This document shows, one piece after another, positions 33,678-42,497 of a stretch of DNA of 64,000 bases. Source of the DNA: Chitinophaga varians (lineage in GTDB: Bacteria > Bacteroidota > Bacteroidia > Chitinophagales > Chitinophagaceae); the NCBI RefSeq assembly GCF_014529945.1, contig NZ_JACVFB010000008.1, positions 124,001-188,000 on the forward strand. Direction: 5' to 3'. A model generated the notes under the pieces. The model was given only the letters and a program-made list of their open reading frames with translations. It ran no database searches and was not told where the DNA came from. Each line of letters starts with the position of its first letter. Within the stretch, counting starts at the first letter, position 1. The translations under genes and the position numbers were made by a program.

Positions 33678-34526
33678 TTAATCTTTAAACACCACGTCTG
33701 CCAGCTGCTGGGCGGCCTGCAGGGCGGTCATATCGAGGGTCAGCGGCACCTGGTGCTGCTGACAGAACCAGATCATATTTTCTGTAGACAGGTTACCCAC
33801 CAGTTCGTCTTTAGCCATCGGGCATCCGCCAATTCCTTTGATAGCACTGTCGAAACGCCGGCATCCCTGTTCCCAGGCGGCCTGCACTTTCTCTTGCCAG
33901 TTGTGGGGGGCAGAATGAAAATGCGCGCCGAATTCAACGCGGGGATAGGCCGGTATCAGTTGCCGGAACAGGCTGGTGATCACTTCCGGATTGGCTACGC
34001 CTACTGTATCTGCGAGGGAGATGGTGGTGATGTCCATTTTCGCCATTTCGTCGACCCAGCGTAACACGATCTCAGGGCTGTAGGGGTCCTCATAAGGATT
34101 GCCGAAGCCCATGGAGATGTATACCACCAGTTCTTTACCGTTTTTGATACAGAGTTCCTGCATGGTCTGTACCTGTTCCAGCGACTCAGCGATGGTTTTG
34201 TTGGTATTTCTCAGCTGAAATGTTTCGGACACGGAGAACGGGAAGCCGAGGTAGTTGATTTCCTCGTGAACCATCGCGTCTTCTGCGCCCCTTACATTCG
34301 CCACGATAGCTAACAGTTTACTTTTGCTGGCCGACAGGTCGAGGCGGGACAACACTTCGCGGGTGTCTGCCATCTGCGGAATAGCTTTGGGAGATACAAA
34401 ACTGCCAAAGTCAAGGGTGTCAAAACCAACTTTGAGCAGCGCCTGCAGGTAGTTGACCTTTTCTTCCGTGCTGATCATCCTGTGCCATCCCTGCATGGCA
34501 TCACGCGGACATTCGACTAGTTTCAT
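33678..34526 (-). CDS. Hydroxymethylglutaryl-CoA lyase-like protein
   Basis: 282 residues from ATG 34526. An HMGL-type TIM barrel: ECPRDAMQGW (metal/catalytic Arg-Asp), EFGAHFHSAPH (metal His-x-His), and SAIKGIGGCPMAKDELVGNL with the catalytic Cys loop GGCP. Short compared with E. coli-type HMG-CoA lyase (about 300), but all key residues are present. It would cleave HMG-CoA to acetoacetate and acetyl-CoA in leucine breakdown. Downstream it is joined with the GSCFA gene. Confidence 0.82.
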   Translation of the reverse strand: MKLVECPRDAMQGWHRMISTEEKVNYLQALLKVGFDTLDFGSFVSPKAIPQMADTREVLSRLDLSASKSKLLAIVANVRGAEDAMVHEEINYLGFPFSVSETFQLRNTNKTIAESLEQVQTMQELCIKNGKELVVYISMGFGNPYEDPYSPEIVLRWVDEMAKMDITTISLADTVGVANPEVITSLFRQLIPAYPRVEFGAHFHSAPHNWQEKVQAAWEQGCRRFDSAIKGIGGCPMAKDELVGNLSTENMIWFCQQHQVPLTLDMTALQAAQQLADVVFKD

Positions 34527-34527
34527 C

Positions 34528-34636
34528 AATTACGAATTACGGATTACGAATTACGAACTGCGGTGTTTTAGTAAATAGTATACCCAAACTTACAAAGAAT
34601 TCCCAATTCGTAATTCGTAATCCGCAATTCGTAATT
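34528..34636. repeat. AT-rich intergenic inverted repeat R3
   Basis: Arms 34528-34557 and 34605-34636, built of ATTACGA words (three or four copies per arm), between two co-directional genes; the right arm touches the rlmB stop codon. The middle is 47 bp. Confidence 0.75.
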
Positions 34637-35441
34637 AACTGCGCTGTTTCATGGCCTCATAAAGGATGATTCCCGCGGCCACGGATACGTTGAACGATTC
34701 AAAATTGCCCGCCATCGGTATGCGGAATAATATATCGGATGCTTTGACGAGTGCAGGGTATACGCCTTTGTCTTCAGACCCCATGATCACGGCCACCGGC
34801 TCGCGGAGGTCGCAGTCATAAAGTTTGATGGCTGTTTCCATTTCGCTGGAGAGGACTTTGATACCATTGAGATGCAGGGTATCGATCGCTTTCAGGAGGC
34901 TGTTCACACGGCAGATCGCTATTTTCTCCAGCGCGCCGGCGGAGGATTTCATGGCTTCTTCGTTGAGGGCCGCGATGCCTTTATCGGGGATAATGATGGC
35001 CTGTGCGCCGCAACATACCGCGCTGCGGGCGATGGCGCCGATATTACGGACATCCGTAATACCATCGAGGATAAGAAAGAGAGGTGTTTCTCCCTGTTCA
35101 ATCACATGAGAGATCACATCCTGTAAATCGAGATAGGTAACCTGGCCGGTGAGGGCTATAACACCCTGGTGATTAGCCTGGGTGAGGCCGTTGAGTTTCT
35201 CTACCGGCACTACATTGATGGGAATATTACCGGCGAGGGCCTTTTCTTTGATCTGAGGGATAATGTCGCCGGTGGCGGAGCGCAGCATATAGATACGTTC
35301 TATCGGCTTGCCGCTGTTGAGGGCTTCCATCACCGGTTGCCGGCCAATAATCAGCGACGACTGCTTCGGACGCGGGCTGGCAGGCCTTTTGGGCCCACCT
35401 GGTCTTCTTTCACCTTTGAAAGCGTTAAATTTTCTTTCCAT
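34635..35441 (-). CDS. rlmB: 23S rRNA 2'-O-methyltransferase, RlmB-like (SpoU/TrmH)
   Basis: 268 residues from ATG 35441. Basic N-terminus, then a substrate-binding domain (SSLIIGRQPVMEALNSGKPI), followed by the knotted SPOUT domain: LDGITDVRNIGAIARSA (motif 1), VIMGSEDKGV (motif 2) and IPMAGNFESFNVSVAAG (motif 3, with Phe where Leu is usual). RlmB methylates G2251 in the P-loop of 23S rRNA; TrmH-like specificity for tRNA is the alternative. Not linked to other RNA genes here. Confidence 0.85.
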   Translation of the reverse strand: MERKFNAFKGERRPGGPKRPASPRPKQSSLIIGRQPVMEALNSGKPIERIYMLRSATGDIIPQIKEKALAGNIPINVVPVEKLNGLTQANHQGVIALTGQVTYLDLQDVISHVIEQGETPLFLILDGITDVRNIGAIARSAVCCGAQAIIIPDKGIAALNEEAMKSSAGALEKIAICRVNSLLKAIDTLHLNGIKVLSSEMETAIKLYDCDLREPVAVIMGSEDKGVYPALVKASDILFRIPMAGNFESFNVSVAAGIILYEAMKQRS

Positions 35442-35466
35442 TTGCTGCAAAGAAACGCTTTTTCTG

Positions 35467-36027
35467 TCAATCCAGCTCCCCTTCCAGCATCATCAGCTTT
35501 ATTTTCTGTATAGCGACCACGGAGATGGCATCTGTGATATCATAGTTTTTAACCATCTGATAAACTTCTTCAAACGGTAATTTTTTCACAAACAACTCTT
35601 CTGTATCTTCCGGTTCTGCTGTTCTCTGTTCCAGCTCCCGTGCCAGGAACACCACCCCTGTTTCATCCGTCACGGAATTGGATACCGCCAGCTCACAGAT
35701 CACATCCCAGCGCCCGGCGACGAGGCCTGTTTCCTCCAACAGCTCCCGCTTCGCTGTATCCAGCGGATATTCTCCCAGCGGACCACCGCCTTCCGGTATT
35801 TCCCAGCTGAATTTTTTCAACGGGAAACGATATTGCCCCACGAGGTAAGTGTTCTGCTGATCATCCAACGCGACCACACCGATGGCCAGGTTCTTAAAAT
35901 GTACCACTCCATAAATGCCGGGGCCACCAGCCGGGTTTAACCCTTCATGGTGAATCACCTGAATCCATTTGTTATCATATCTTACCTCGCTGGAATGTAT
36001 TGTCCAGGGATTATTATATTTGATCAT
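35467..36027 (-). CDS. Nudix hydrolase, ADP-ribose pyrophosphatase-like
   Basis: 186 residues. The Nudix box GGGPLGEYPLDTAKRELLEE with TGL fits Gx5Ex7REUxEExGU exactly. The N-terminal strand with WIQVIHHEGL and the dimer-type arrangement recall ADP-ribose pyrophosphatases. Expected to cleave nucleoside diphosphate derivatives to AMP-type products with Mg. ATG at 36027 abuts repeat R4; the stop is 25 bp before rlmB. Confidence 0.85.
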   Translation of the reverse strand: MIKYNNPWTIHSSEVRYDNKWIQVIHHEGLNPAGGPGIYGVVHFKNLAIGVVALDDQQNTYLVGQYRFPLKKFSWEIPEGGGPLGEYPLDTAKRELLEETGLVAGRWDVICELAVSNSVTDETGVVFLARELEQRTAEPEDTEELFVKKLPFEEVYQMVKNYDITDAISVVAIQKIKLMMLEGELD

Positions 36028-36123
36028 TTAATTATTTAGTTATTTTATTATTAATATGCTTCATCGTTAAAGCAGCAATGACCAAAATAACAAAATATCG
36101 AAATAACAAAATAACAAAATAAT
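36027..36123. repeat. AT-rich intergenic inverted repeat R4
   Basis: Left 36027-36055 (TTATTTAGTTATTTTATTATT) and right 36082-36123 (four AAATAACA-like words) are imperfect inverted copies (about 20 of 23). Between co-directional GNAT and Nudix genes. Confidence 0.6.
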
Positions 36124-36563
36124 CAGAGCGTCAGGTAGAAATAGAAGGAGTTGGTATCTTTCTTAAAGCCTTTGGATTGATAAAGTTTCTGTGCGCCGTT
36201 GTTCGCTACATAAGTCTGTAACATCACCCAGGCGGCGTCTGTTTTCCGGCCATATTCCACGGCAGCATCCACCAGCGCGCCACCGGCACCCTTGCCGCGA
36301 TGCTCTTCCAACACATACACATCGTTGAGCAGCCATCCCCGCTTCATGCCCAGAGAGGTAAACAACGGATACAACTGGGCAAAACCCACGATCTCGTCTT
36401 TGTCAAAAGCCACAAAAATAATGCTGTCTTCCTGTTTGAATCTTTCGCTGATAAAAGCCAGCGCCCCTTTGAAATCAGGCGCCTGATCAAAATAGCTGCG
36501 GTATGCATCGAATAATACGGCTACTTCGTTGGTATGCATGGCTGATGCCTGGACAACTTCCAT
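36123..36563 (-). CDS. GNAT-family N-acetyltransferase
   Basis: 146 residues with the GNAT acetyl-CoA loop in VYVLEEHRGKGAGGALVDAA (R/Q-x-x-G-x-G/A, here HRGKGAGGAL) and the C-terminal NNGAQKLYQSKGFKKD. Substrate unknown. Lies alone, 124 bp before the EamA-family gene. Confidence 0.85.
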   Translation of the reverse strand: MEVVQASAMHTNEVAVLFDAYRSYFDQAPDFKGALAFISERFKQEDSIIFVAFDKDEIVGFAQLYPLFTSLGMKRGWLLNDVYVLEEHRGKGAGGALVDAAVEYGRKTDAAWVMLQTYVANNGAQKLYQSKGFKKDTNSFYFYLTL

Positions 36564-36621
36564 AAGATCTAATTTATGTTTGCGGGATAACCTGCCTTAA
36601 ATTTAGCGCATTTCATCGGAC

Positions 36622-36662
36622 AAAAAAAAGATGCTCATCCGGTAAAAACCGGGGCGAGCATC
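36622..36662 (-). terminator. Terminator of the EamA gene
   Basis: Stem GATGCTC (36630-36636) / GAGCATC (36656-36662) with an inner CCGGT-AAAA-ACCGG, followed on the minus strand by T8 (36622-36629). A textbook intrinsic terminator. Confidence 0.9.
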
Positions 36663-36686
36663 GGACTTAACTTCTACCTTAAATAT

Positions 36687-37598
36687 TTATTGCAGTTGTT
36701 GGCGTTTGCTTTTATTAACCGCGTCATTGACCAGATACACGCCACCGACCGTCACGAGGCTGCAAAGGCCCATCAGCCAGGTCAGGTTCTCTTTCAACAG
36801 CATCCATCCCAACAGCACGGCCACAATCGGATTGATATACGCATATACAGATGCCAGCGATGGCGGCAGATTATTCAGTGTAAACACATAAGCCGAATAA
36901 CTGAGAATAGATCCTATCAGTATCAGGTATAACAGGCTTTCCCACAACTCTGCCGTGAAACTCTCCGCGGAGAACTGTTGCCCCATGAACACGGTGGCAA
37001 TCAACAGCATCACAATACCGCTGAACAGCATCTGAAAACCGGCGCCGAAAAGATAGTTCACCCCTAAGGCCCACTTGGCTGTTAGCACGGAACCCAGTGC
37101 CCAGCAAATGCACGCGAAGATGGACAACATAATGCCGAAGCGAAAATCAGGATTCATGAGACTCGACAAATAATTGTAGAAGATCCCCGCCACACCGGCA
37201 AATCCGAGTAACATGCCCACCAGCAACTGTATGCTGATACGGGTTTTCTTCACCAGGAAATAGCTGAAGATGGTAATCCAGATCGGTACGGTAGCGCTGA
37301 TCACCGCTCCCAGCCCGCTGGGAATATACTGCATGGCCCATGTCATGAGTCCGTTGCTGCCCACCAGCATCAACAGGCCCATTACAAAGAGTTTGGACAG
37401 TACAATTTTCTCCGGCAGCTTATATCCTTTCAACAGGAAAAAACCAGTGAGCAGCAAACCGGCAGTTCCCTGCCTAATACCCGCCAGCATAATTCCGTGG
37501 ATATGTCTGACACCGATTCGTGATGCCAGATAGGTGGTTCCCCAAAAGATACTTACAATAGCCAATGCGATATAAGCATTGGTGCTTGGTTTACGCAT
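36687..37598 (-). CDS. EamA/DMT-family transporter
   Basis: 303 residues with ten hydrophobic segments in two EamA repeats (TTYLASRIGVRHIHGIMLAG near the first; SVYAYINPIVAVLLGWMLLK in the second). Probably a metabolite exporter. Its start overlaps the decarboxylase stop by 8 bp, so export of the product of that decarboxylase is a reasonable inference. Ends before a strong terminator. Confidence 0.88.
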   Translation of the reverse strand: MRKPSTNAYIALAIVSIFWGTTYLASRIGVRHIHGIMLAGIRQGTAGLLLTGFFLLKGYKLPEKIVLSKLFVMGLLMLVGSNGLMTWAMQYIPSGLGAVISATVPIWITIFSYFLVKKTRISIQLLVGMLLGFAGVAGIFYNYLSSLMNPDFRFGIMLSIFACICWALGSVLTAKWALGVNYLFGAGFQMLFSGIVMLLIATVFMGQQFSAESFTAELWESLLYLILIGSILSYSAYVFTLNNLPPSLASVYAYINPIVAVLLGWMLLKENLTWLMGLCSLVTVGGVYLVNDAVNKSKRQQLQ

Positions 37599-39003
37599 AT
37601 GTATGTAGATTCAAAATGGTAGCAGCAACTTCTTTCATGGTCTGATAGGCCAACTGTACATCGTTGGCCGTCGTGCGCCAGTTCACCAGTGCGGCGCGGA
37701 TGCCCGGCTGACCAGCGTAAACGGTGCGTGTCATGCACACCACGCCGGTAGCGTTGAGCGCATGCAGGAAGCGGTCCACCGTTTCTTCCTGTTCATCAGT
37801 CGGCACGTTCAGCGTAAAGCACACCACACACATCCTCACCGGCGATAACAACCGGAAGGCCGGATGCTGCGCCAGCAGATCGCCCAGCTGTTGCGCCTGC
37901 GCCACATTCTCTTCCACGATATGCCGGTAGCCATCCTTACCATAGGCCATCAGCGAAAACCACGCCGGCAAAGCACGCAGCCGCCGTGAGTTTTCCGGTA
38001 CATGATTGATGAAGTTGAAATTTTCTGCAGGATCACCCAGATAAGCGGCGCCTGCGTTCTGAAACACTTCCACCTGCAATGCCGGATGCCGCGAGAAAAT
38101 CATGGCAGCATCGTAAGGGACGTTCAGCCACTTGTGTGCATCGATGGTGATGGAGTCAGCCTCTTCCCAGCCATTCAGCAGATGACGATAGTGCTCACTG
38201 CAGGCCGCAAATCCGCCGAAGGCGGCATCTACATGCAACCAGAAAGGATACTGTTTTTTCAGTTCCACGATAGCCGCGATATCGTCAAAATCCACCGTAT
38301 TCACAGTTCCTGCGCTGGCAACATACATCACCGGCTGGCCCTTGCGGGATTCCAGATAGGTGCGCAGCGCATCGATATCTACACTTTCCCGTCCGGGCAA
38401 CGCGGGTATCTTCACCACGTTATCACGGCCCAGGCCCAGCATGGCCATCGATTTGGTGACACTGGAATGTGGCACACAGGAAACGACCTGTAAATCCTGT
38501 AATCCGGCCATCCCCTGTTTGCCAATGTCGATACCCCGTTGTTGCCCCAGCCATTGCCGCCCCAGCGCCAGGCCTGTGAAATTGGCCATAGTGGCGCCGG
38601 TTACAAAACAACCGAGGAATGCATCCGGCAAACCAAACAGCTGTTTCAGCAGCGCAATGGTTTCTGTTTCTATGGCAAAAGCAGCAGAGCCTTTATCTGA
38701 TGAATTCAAATCCATGGTAGCCGCCAGCCAGTCGCCCATCAGGGCCGCCGGCGTTACGCCTCCCGTTACAAAACCCCAGTACCGCGGCCCCACGGCCGCT
38801 GTGATAGCATTGCCATACTGCTGCCGGAACAGTTCCAGTGCCGCCACGCCGCCCACACCTTCCGCAGGTATCGTCTGCCTCACCGGTATGTCAATCACCT
38901 TGTCTGCCGCCAGCCGGTCGAGTGAGGATAAAAATTTACTGCTGAATTCTTTGGTCAACTGTAACAGGCGGTCCGTATGTTTTAAATCTTCCTGAAGCTT
39001 CAT
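37591..39003 (-). CDS. PLP-dependent decarboxylase, aromatic amino acid/glutamate type
   Basis: 470 residues of the group II decarboxylase family. GCFVTGATMANFTGLALGRQ binds the PLP phosphate; FWLHVDAAFGGF has the PLP Asp; TIDAHKWLNVPYDAAM has the Schiff-base Lys (about residue 291). Acts on an L-amino acid, possibly aromatic or 2,4-diaminobutyrate; the substrate cannot be read. It shares an operon with the EamA transporter. A MocR-type direct repeat lies 80-115 bp upstream of its ATG. Confidence 0.88.
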   Translation of the reverse strand: MKLQEDLKHTDRLLQLTKEFSSKFLSSLDRLAADKVIDIPVRQTIPAEGVGGVAALELFRQQYGNAITAAVGPRYWGFVTGGVTPAALMGDWLAATMDLNSSDKGSAAFAIETETIALLKQLFGLPDAFLGCFVTGATMANFTGLALGRQWLGQQRGIDIGKQGMAGLQDLQVVSCVPHSSVTKSMAMLGLGRDNVVKIPALPGRESVDIDALRTYLESRKGQPVMYVASAGTVNTVDFDDIAAIVELKKQYPFWLHVDAAFGGFAACSEHYRHLLNGWEEADSITIDAHKWLNVPYDAAMIFSRHPALQVEVFQNAGAAYLGDPAENFNFINHVPENSRRLRALPAWFSLMAYGKDGYRHIVEENVAQAQQLGDLLAQHPAFRLLSPVRMCVVCFTLNVPTDEQEETVDRFLHALNATGVVCMTRTVYAGQPGIRAALVNWRTTANDVQLAYQTMKEVAATILNLHTYA

Positions 39004-39079
39004 TATATAGGCGGTTTAAACGGGAATGGATAGGTTCAACTTTTTCAAGTCTCAAAATTGCACATAAAAAAGGTATTAA

Positions 39080-39118
39080 AACAGATTCAGTTTTGTGTTT
39101 TTTGAGCATATCAGATTT
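39080..39118. promoter_or_regulatory. MocR-type direct-repeat operator A
   Basis: AACAGATTC (39080-39088) and ATCAGATTT (39110-39118), CAGATT units 30 bp apart with TGTTTTTTGAG between. The same arrangement and spacing occurs at 43940-43979 and, with one base more, at 42446-42486. Lies upstream of the decarboxylase-EamA operon. Confidence 0.55.
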
Positions 39119-39265
39119 CCGCAGCTAAATCCCCGGGGTATATCAACAACCCTAAAACTGAAGTCGAAGATCGATTCTTTTGAAATCAAACCGGAGCCCA
39201 ATAAGGTTTTCGGAGGATCGGTGATAAAAAACGCATACATTCACCATAAAATAAATCATACCCCA

Positions 39266-39727
39266 ATGAGCCATTGTTTTACCCAACTGCACCTGCAAAT
39301 TGTATTTGCAGTGAAATACCGCGCCGCATTAATTGATAACAGCTTTAAGCAAAACCTGTATAAGTATATGGCAGGTATCATCAACAACAGATCACATTCA
39401 TGTCTAATTATCAATGGCATGCCCGATCACGTGCATATACTTGTTCGCATGAATCCTGTGGAGTCAGTTGCGTCGTTGACGCAGTCCGTTAAAGGCAGTT
39501 CCGCTCGCTGGATTAATGACCATTACGTTTTGCCCAAGCCATTCAGGTGGCAAGAGGGATATGGGGCTTTCTCCTATTCGTTGTCACATGTTCCGGTAGT
39601 AACCCGCTATATCCGGAATCAGGAAAAGCACCATCAACGACAATCATTTCAGGATGAGTACAAAACAATACTGGATAACTATAAAATGCCTCTTGATGCT
39701 TCTCATTCATTTAAACCCTTGCTTTGA
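39266..39727 (+). CDS. tnpA: IS200/IS605-type Y1 transposase (RAYT-like)
   Basis: 153 residues from the ATG at 39266; a longer upstream frame lacks family similarity. HUH motif in NGMPDHVHILV (His55, His57) and the catalytic Tyr in TRYIRNQEKHH (Tyr115). YIRNQEKHHQ and FQDEYKTILD are typical of Bacteroidota TnpA_REP-like proteins. Single-strand transposase or REP-associated transposase (RAYT). No intact IS200 end was found; instead REP-like palindromes lie at 39767 and 40030. Alone, probably domesticated. Confidence 0.85.
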   Translation: MSHCFTQLHLQIVFAVKYRAALIDNSFKQNLYKYMAGIINNRSHSCLIINGMPDHVHILVRMNPVESVASLTQSVKGSSARWINDHYVLPKPFRWQEGYGAFSYSLSHVPVVTRYIRNQEKHHQRQSFQDEYKTILDNYKMPLDASHSFKPLL

Positions 39728-39766
39728 TTCCTAATTCGTTGGAGAACGTTCCGAACATTCCAGGTT

Positions 39767-39800
39767 CCCAGGGCTAAAGCCCTGGGCTAAGATGTTATTC
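39767..39800 (-). repeat. REP-like palindrome, inverted copy
   Basis: CCCAGGGCTAAAGCCCTGGG (39767-39786), followed by CTAAGATGTTATT; in reverse complement it reads AATAACATCTTAG-CCCAGGGC-TTTA-GCCCTGGG. Inverted pair with the copy at 40017-40049, about 230 bp apart, downstream of tnpA. Confidence 0.8.
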
Positions 39801-40016
39801 AATTTCTTTAGGATTAGGAATTCAATCATTTATAAAGAATGACTTTTATCTGAGATCATGAAACCAGGATGCTGTTATGCATAATGCTCAAAATTTGAAT
39901 GGAATGGATTAATATGATCATTGACAAAGACAAGCATTCAAAATCCCCGGGGCAAAGACTGCAACCGACAACGCTACGCTACATAAATGATAGCATACCC
40001 CACTCGAAGAAACCTG

Positions 40017-40049
40017 AATAACATCTTAGCCCAGGGCTTCAGCCCTGGG
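40017..40049 (+). repeat. REP-like palindrome, direct copy
   Basis: AATAACATCTTAG then CCCAGGGCTTCAGCCCTGGG (40030-40049). The same element occurs around 55.67-56.22 kb. Confidence 0.8.
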
Positions 40050-40073
40050 TTACGGGATATGGGTTCAATTCAT

Positions 40074-40568
40074 TCACATCAACCCCGAAAACAAATCCAG
40101 CCGCTCATGCTCCAGTAGCCAGCGTTTGCGCCACAATCCGCCGGCATAGCCTACCAGCATGCCGTTGGCGCCGATTACCCGGTGACAGGGCACGATGATG
40201 GCCAGCTGGTTTTTACCGTTGGTGGTGCCTACGGCGCGGATGCTTTTAGGATTACCGATACGGTGGGCCAGTTGCAGATAGGAGATCGTCTGACCGAAAG
40301 GGATGCGTGTCAGTTGTTCCCATACTGTTTGTTGAAAATCGGTGCCGGGTTGCTGAATGGGCAGTTCAAATACTTTGCGGTCACCGGCGAAGTATTCATG
40401 CAGCTGTTGTGCGCATTCGAGCAGCAGGTGTGGTGGCTGAGGGAAAGCTGTGGCTGCTTCTTCGGTGAAGTTAACGGCTTGTATATATGTATCGGTGCCA
40501 CTAATCAGCAGTGGCCCAACGGGAGTATCTATACGAAGATGTGATAATGCTGCTTCCATATCAAACAT
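40074..40568 (-). CDS. ogt: Methylated-DNA-protein-cysteine methyltransferase
   Basis: 164 residues with the active-site box IIVPCHRVIGANGMLVGYAG (PCHRV holds the acceptor Cys) and an N-terminal domain of the Ogt type. It removes O6-alkyl groups from guanine in a suicide reaction. ATG at 40568 overlaps the AlkA-like stop by 8 bp: a two-gene alkylation repair operon. Confidence 0.92.
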   Translation of the reverse strand: MFDMEAALSHLRIDTPVGPLLISGTDTYIQAVNFTEEAATAFPQPPHLLLECAQQLHEYFAGDRKVFELPIQQPGTDFQQTVWEQLTRIPFGQTISYLQLAHRIGNPKSIRAVGTTNGKNQLAIIVPCHRVIGANGMLVGYAGGLWRKRWLLEHERLDLFSGLM

Positions 40569-41478
40569 TTAATGGGGGTAATAAAGAGCGCCACAAATAG
40601 AAGATGGCGTATGCCGCATGTTGTTGCCAGGGCCGGGCATATTCCTGCAGTTGTGCCATCGATGGTTTAGCTGGCAGCTGCAACCGTTGCCGGATGGCGT
40701 TTTGTAGTCCTACATCCTCGAGCAGTACCGCCTGCGGAAAGCGGCTGTATTTCATCAGCGTATAGTTGGCTGACCAGTTACCAATTCCTTTCAATGCCAC
40801 CAGCAGGTCGCGTGCGGCGGTATAGTCCAGTGAAGCCATTGTCTGCGCTGTCAGTTGCCCGCTGGCCATCACTTTAGCCGTCTCAACAAGGTACAATGCT
40901 TTACTGCGGGAAAACTGCATCGGGGTCAGCGCTTCGGGCAACAGGGAAGCGATGACGGCAGGATGCGGGTAAAGATAATAATCTGTTCCGTTAACGGCTT
41001 CATGATAACCAAAGTGATGAATAAAACGCTGCCTCAACGTATAGGCAAAGGAAAGATTGATCTGCTGACCGATAATAGGCCAGGTGATGGCTTCAAACAA
41101 ATCGGGCATGCCTACCAGGCGCAGGCCGCGGTATTCAGCCGCCAGTCCGCGCAGCAGCGGGTCTGTCTGCGTGTAATCATAAAAATCGCGTAGGTCAGCA
41201 TCCAGGTGAAGCCATCGGGTAACAAAATCCTGTATGTCTTCCTCCGGGAAAAAAGTATCTACCGGCGCCAGTACCGTCGCTTCAAGATAAGCAGCATCAT
41301 CGGCGGGAGCAATCTCCACCACCACAGGCTCTCCTCCTGCCAGTAACATCCTGCGCAACTTTCCGTCAACGATATAATGCAAACACTCTTTGTCGGACCT
41401 GCCCAGAAAATGCAGGCATTCCTGAAAAGAGAAGTTGGCAGGGTCATTCACCGGGATCTTTATCTTTTGCATGGTCAT
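40561..41478 (-). CDS. alkA: DNA-3-methyladenine glycosylase II (AlkA-like)
   Basis: 305 residues from the ATG at 41478 (a second ATG lies 6 bp on). HhH-GPD domain: LLVALKGIGNWSANYTLMKY is the hairpin, and VLLEDVGLQN has the catalytic Asp. N-terminal TBP-like domain as in AlkA. Removes alkylated purines. No Ada-type regulator is next to it. Overlaps ogt. Confidence 0.85.
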   Translation of the reverse strand: MTMQKIKIPVNDPANFSFQECLHFLGRSDKECLHYIVDGKLRRMLLAGGEPVVVEIAPADDAAYLEATVLAPVDTFFPEEDIQDFVTRWLHLDADLRDFYDYTQTDPLLRGLAAEYRGLRLVGMPDLFEAITWPIIGQQINLSFAYTLRQRFIHHFGYHEAVNGTDYYLYPHPAVIASLLPEALTPMQFSRSKALYLVETAKVMASGQLTAQTMASLDYTAARDLLVALKGIGNWSANYTLMKYSRFPQAVLLEDVGLQNAIRQRLQLPAKPSMAQLQEYARPWQQHAAYAIFYLWRSLLPPLNV

Positions 41479-41597
41479 TTGCAAAATTACTGAAACCAAT
41501 CACAGACACCACCCGATTCTTGTCATTTTGGCGTCGTTATTTAGAAGCTCCTGCCCGTGGAGACTTCTAAATAACTACACCCGACATCACGGTGTCA

Positions 41598-42035
41598 CTA
41601 ACCGACCGCCGTGCGAGAGGTAACGACAATACGGTTCCAGGCGTTGATCACCACAATGGCCATGGTTACAACAGCCATCTCTTCTTTAGTGAAGACAGCC
41701 GTAGCGGTGGAAAATACCTCGTCAGGCACGTGCGTATCGGCCAGGAGTGTGACTGATTCTGTGAGCGCAAGCGCTGCGCGCTCCTTCTCCGTGAAAAAAG
41801 GCGCCTCCCGCCATGCATTCAGGCAATAGATGCGTTGCTCCGTTTCTCCGGCCGCACGCGCATCACGGGTATGCATATTGATACAAAATGCACAGCTGTT
41901 GATCTGCGACGCTCTTATCTTGATCAGTGCATATAATGTTTTATCAATGCCGCTTTTTTTAAGTGCTTCCTCCAGTCCCAACATCGCCTGAAAGCCTGCA
42001 GGGAATAGCTTCGAAACGTCCATCCTGGATTCCAT
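41598..42035 (-). CDS. Carboxymuconolactone decarboxylase/AhpD-like protein
   Basis: 145 residues. The CxxC-x3-H motif in NSCAFCINMHTRDARAAG is the AhpD-family redox/acid-base centre. Such proteins act as peroxidase reductants or decarboxylases. It is 11 bp downstream of a SnoaL-like gene on the same strand; together they look like a small detoxification operon. Confidence 0.85.
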   Translation of the reverse strand: MESRMDVSKLFPAGFQAMLGLEEALKKSGIDKTLYALIKIRASQINSCAFCINMHTRDARAAGETEQRIYCLNAWREAPFFTEKERAALALTESVTLLADTHVPDEVFSTATAVFTKEEMAVVTMAIVVINAWNRIVVTSRTAVG

Positions 42036-42046
42036 GCCGATTTGAT

Positions 42047-42403
42047 TTACACATGATAAAAAAACTGTTCCCGGATGACTTTGCCGTCTTTCACTTCATA
42101 GACGATGATCTCGTTACGCGAACGGCGACCAATACCTTTTACTGTCAGCTCTGAGTGAAACTGTACCGCAAAGTATCCGGCTGCCACCACCGGATCAGAT
42201 ATTTCCAGCAGATGGATGATTTCAATGTTGTCAAGAAATGCTTTCTCTTTGGCCATAATGGCTTCCCGTCCGTGGACCACGCGGCCGTCGGCCTCTATAT
42301 TGAGGCAGTCCTCATGCAATAATGTTTCCTGCGCTTCCAGGAACTTCCATTCCCGGCAAAGGGCCACCAACTGTTGCGCTAATGTGTGGATAGTAGTGTT
42401 CAT
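42047..42403 (-). CDS. SnoaL/NTF2-like protein
   Basis: 118 residues from ATG 42403. The helix LAQQLVALCREWKFLEAQET is followed by LHEDCLNIEADGRVVHGREA and the C-terminal strand VYEVKDGKVIREQFFYHV. It is the SnoaL fold; substrate unknown. Divergent from the first MocR gene (95 bp). Confidence 0.75.
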   Translation of the reverse strand: MNTTIHTLAQQLVALCREWKFLEAQETLLHEDCLNIEADGRVVHGREAIMAKEKAFLDNIEIIHLLEISDPVVAAGYFAVQFHSELTVKGIGRRSRNEIIVYEVKDGKVIREQFFYHV

Positions 42404-42445
42404 AAGCAATGATTAGCACAAAATAATCACAAAAAAAGACACCAG

Positions 42446-42486
42446 AACAGATACAGAATTGCTTACTTTTAACCATAACAGATTTT
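42446..42486. promoter_or_regulatory. MocR-type direct-repeat operator C
   Basis: AACAGATAC (42446-42454) and AACAGATTT (42477-42485): CAGAT units 31 bp apart, with a TACTTTTA box between. Precedes the first MocR gene by 12 bp. Confidence 0.45.
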
Positions 42487-42497
42487 ATTTTCGGGAG

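Noticed and set aside
39061..39265. Remnant of a third MocR gene start after operator A
   Set aside because: The promoter-like repeat matches, but the following 150 bp do not resemble a MocR N-terminus in any frame.
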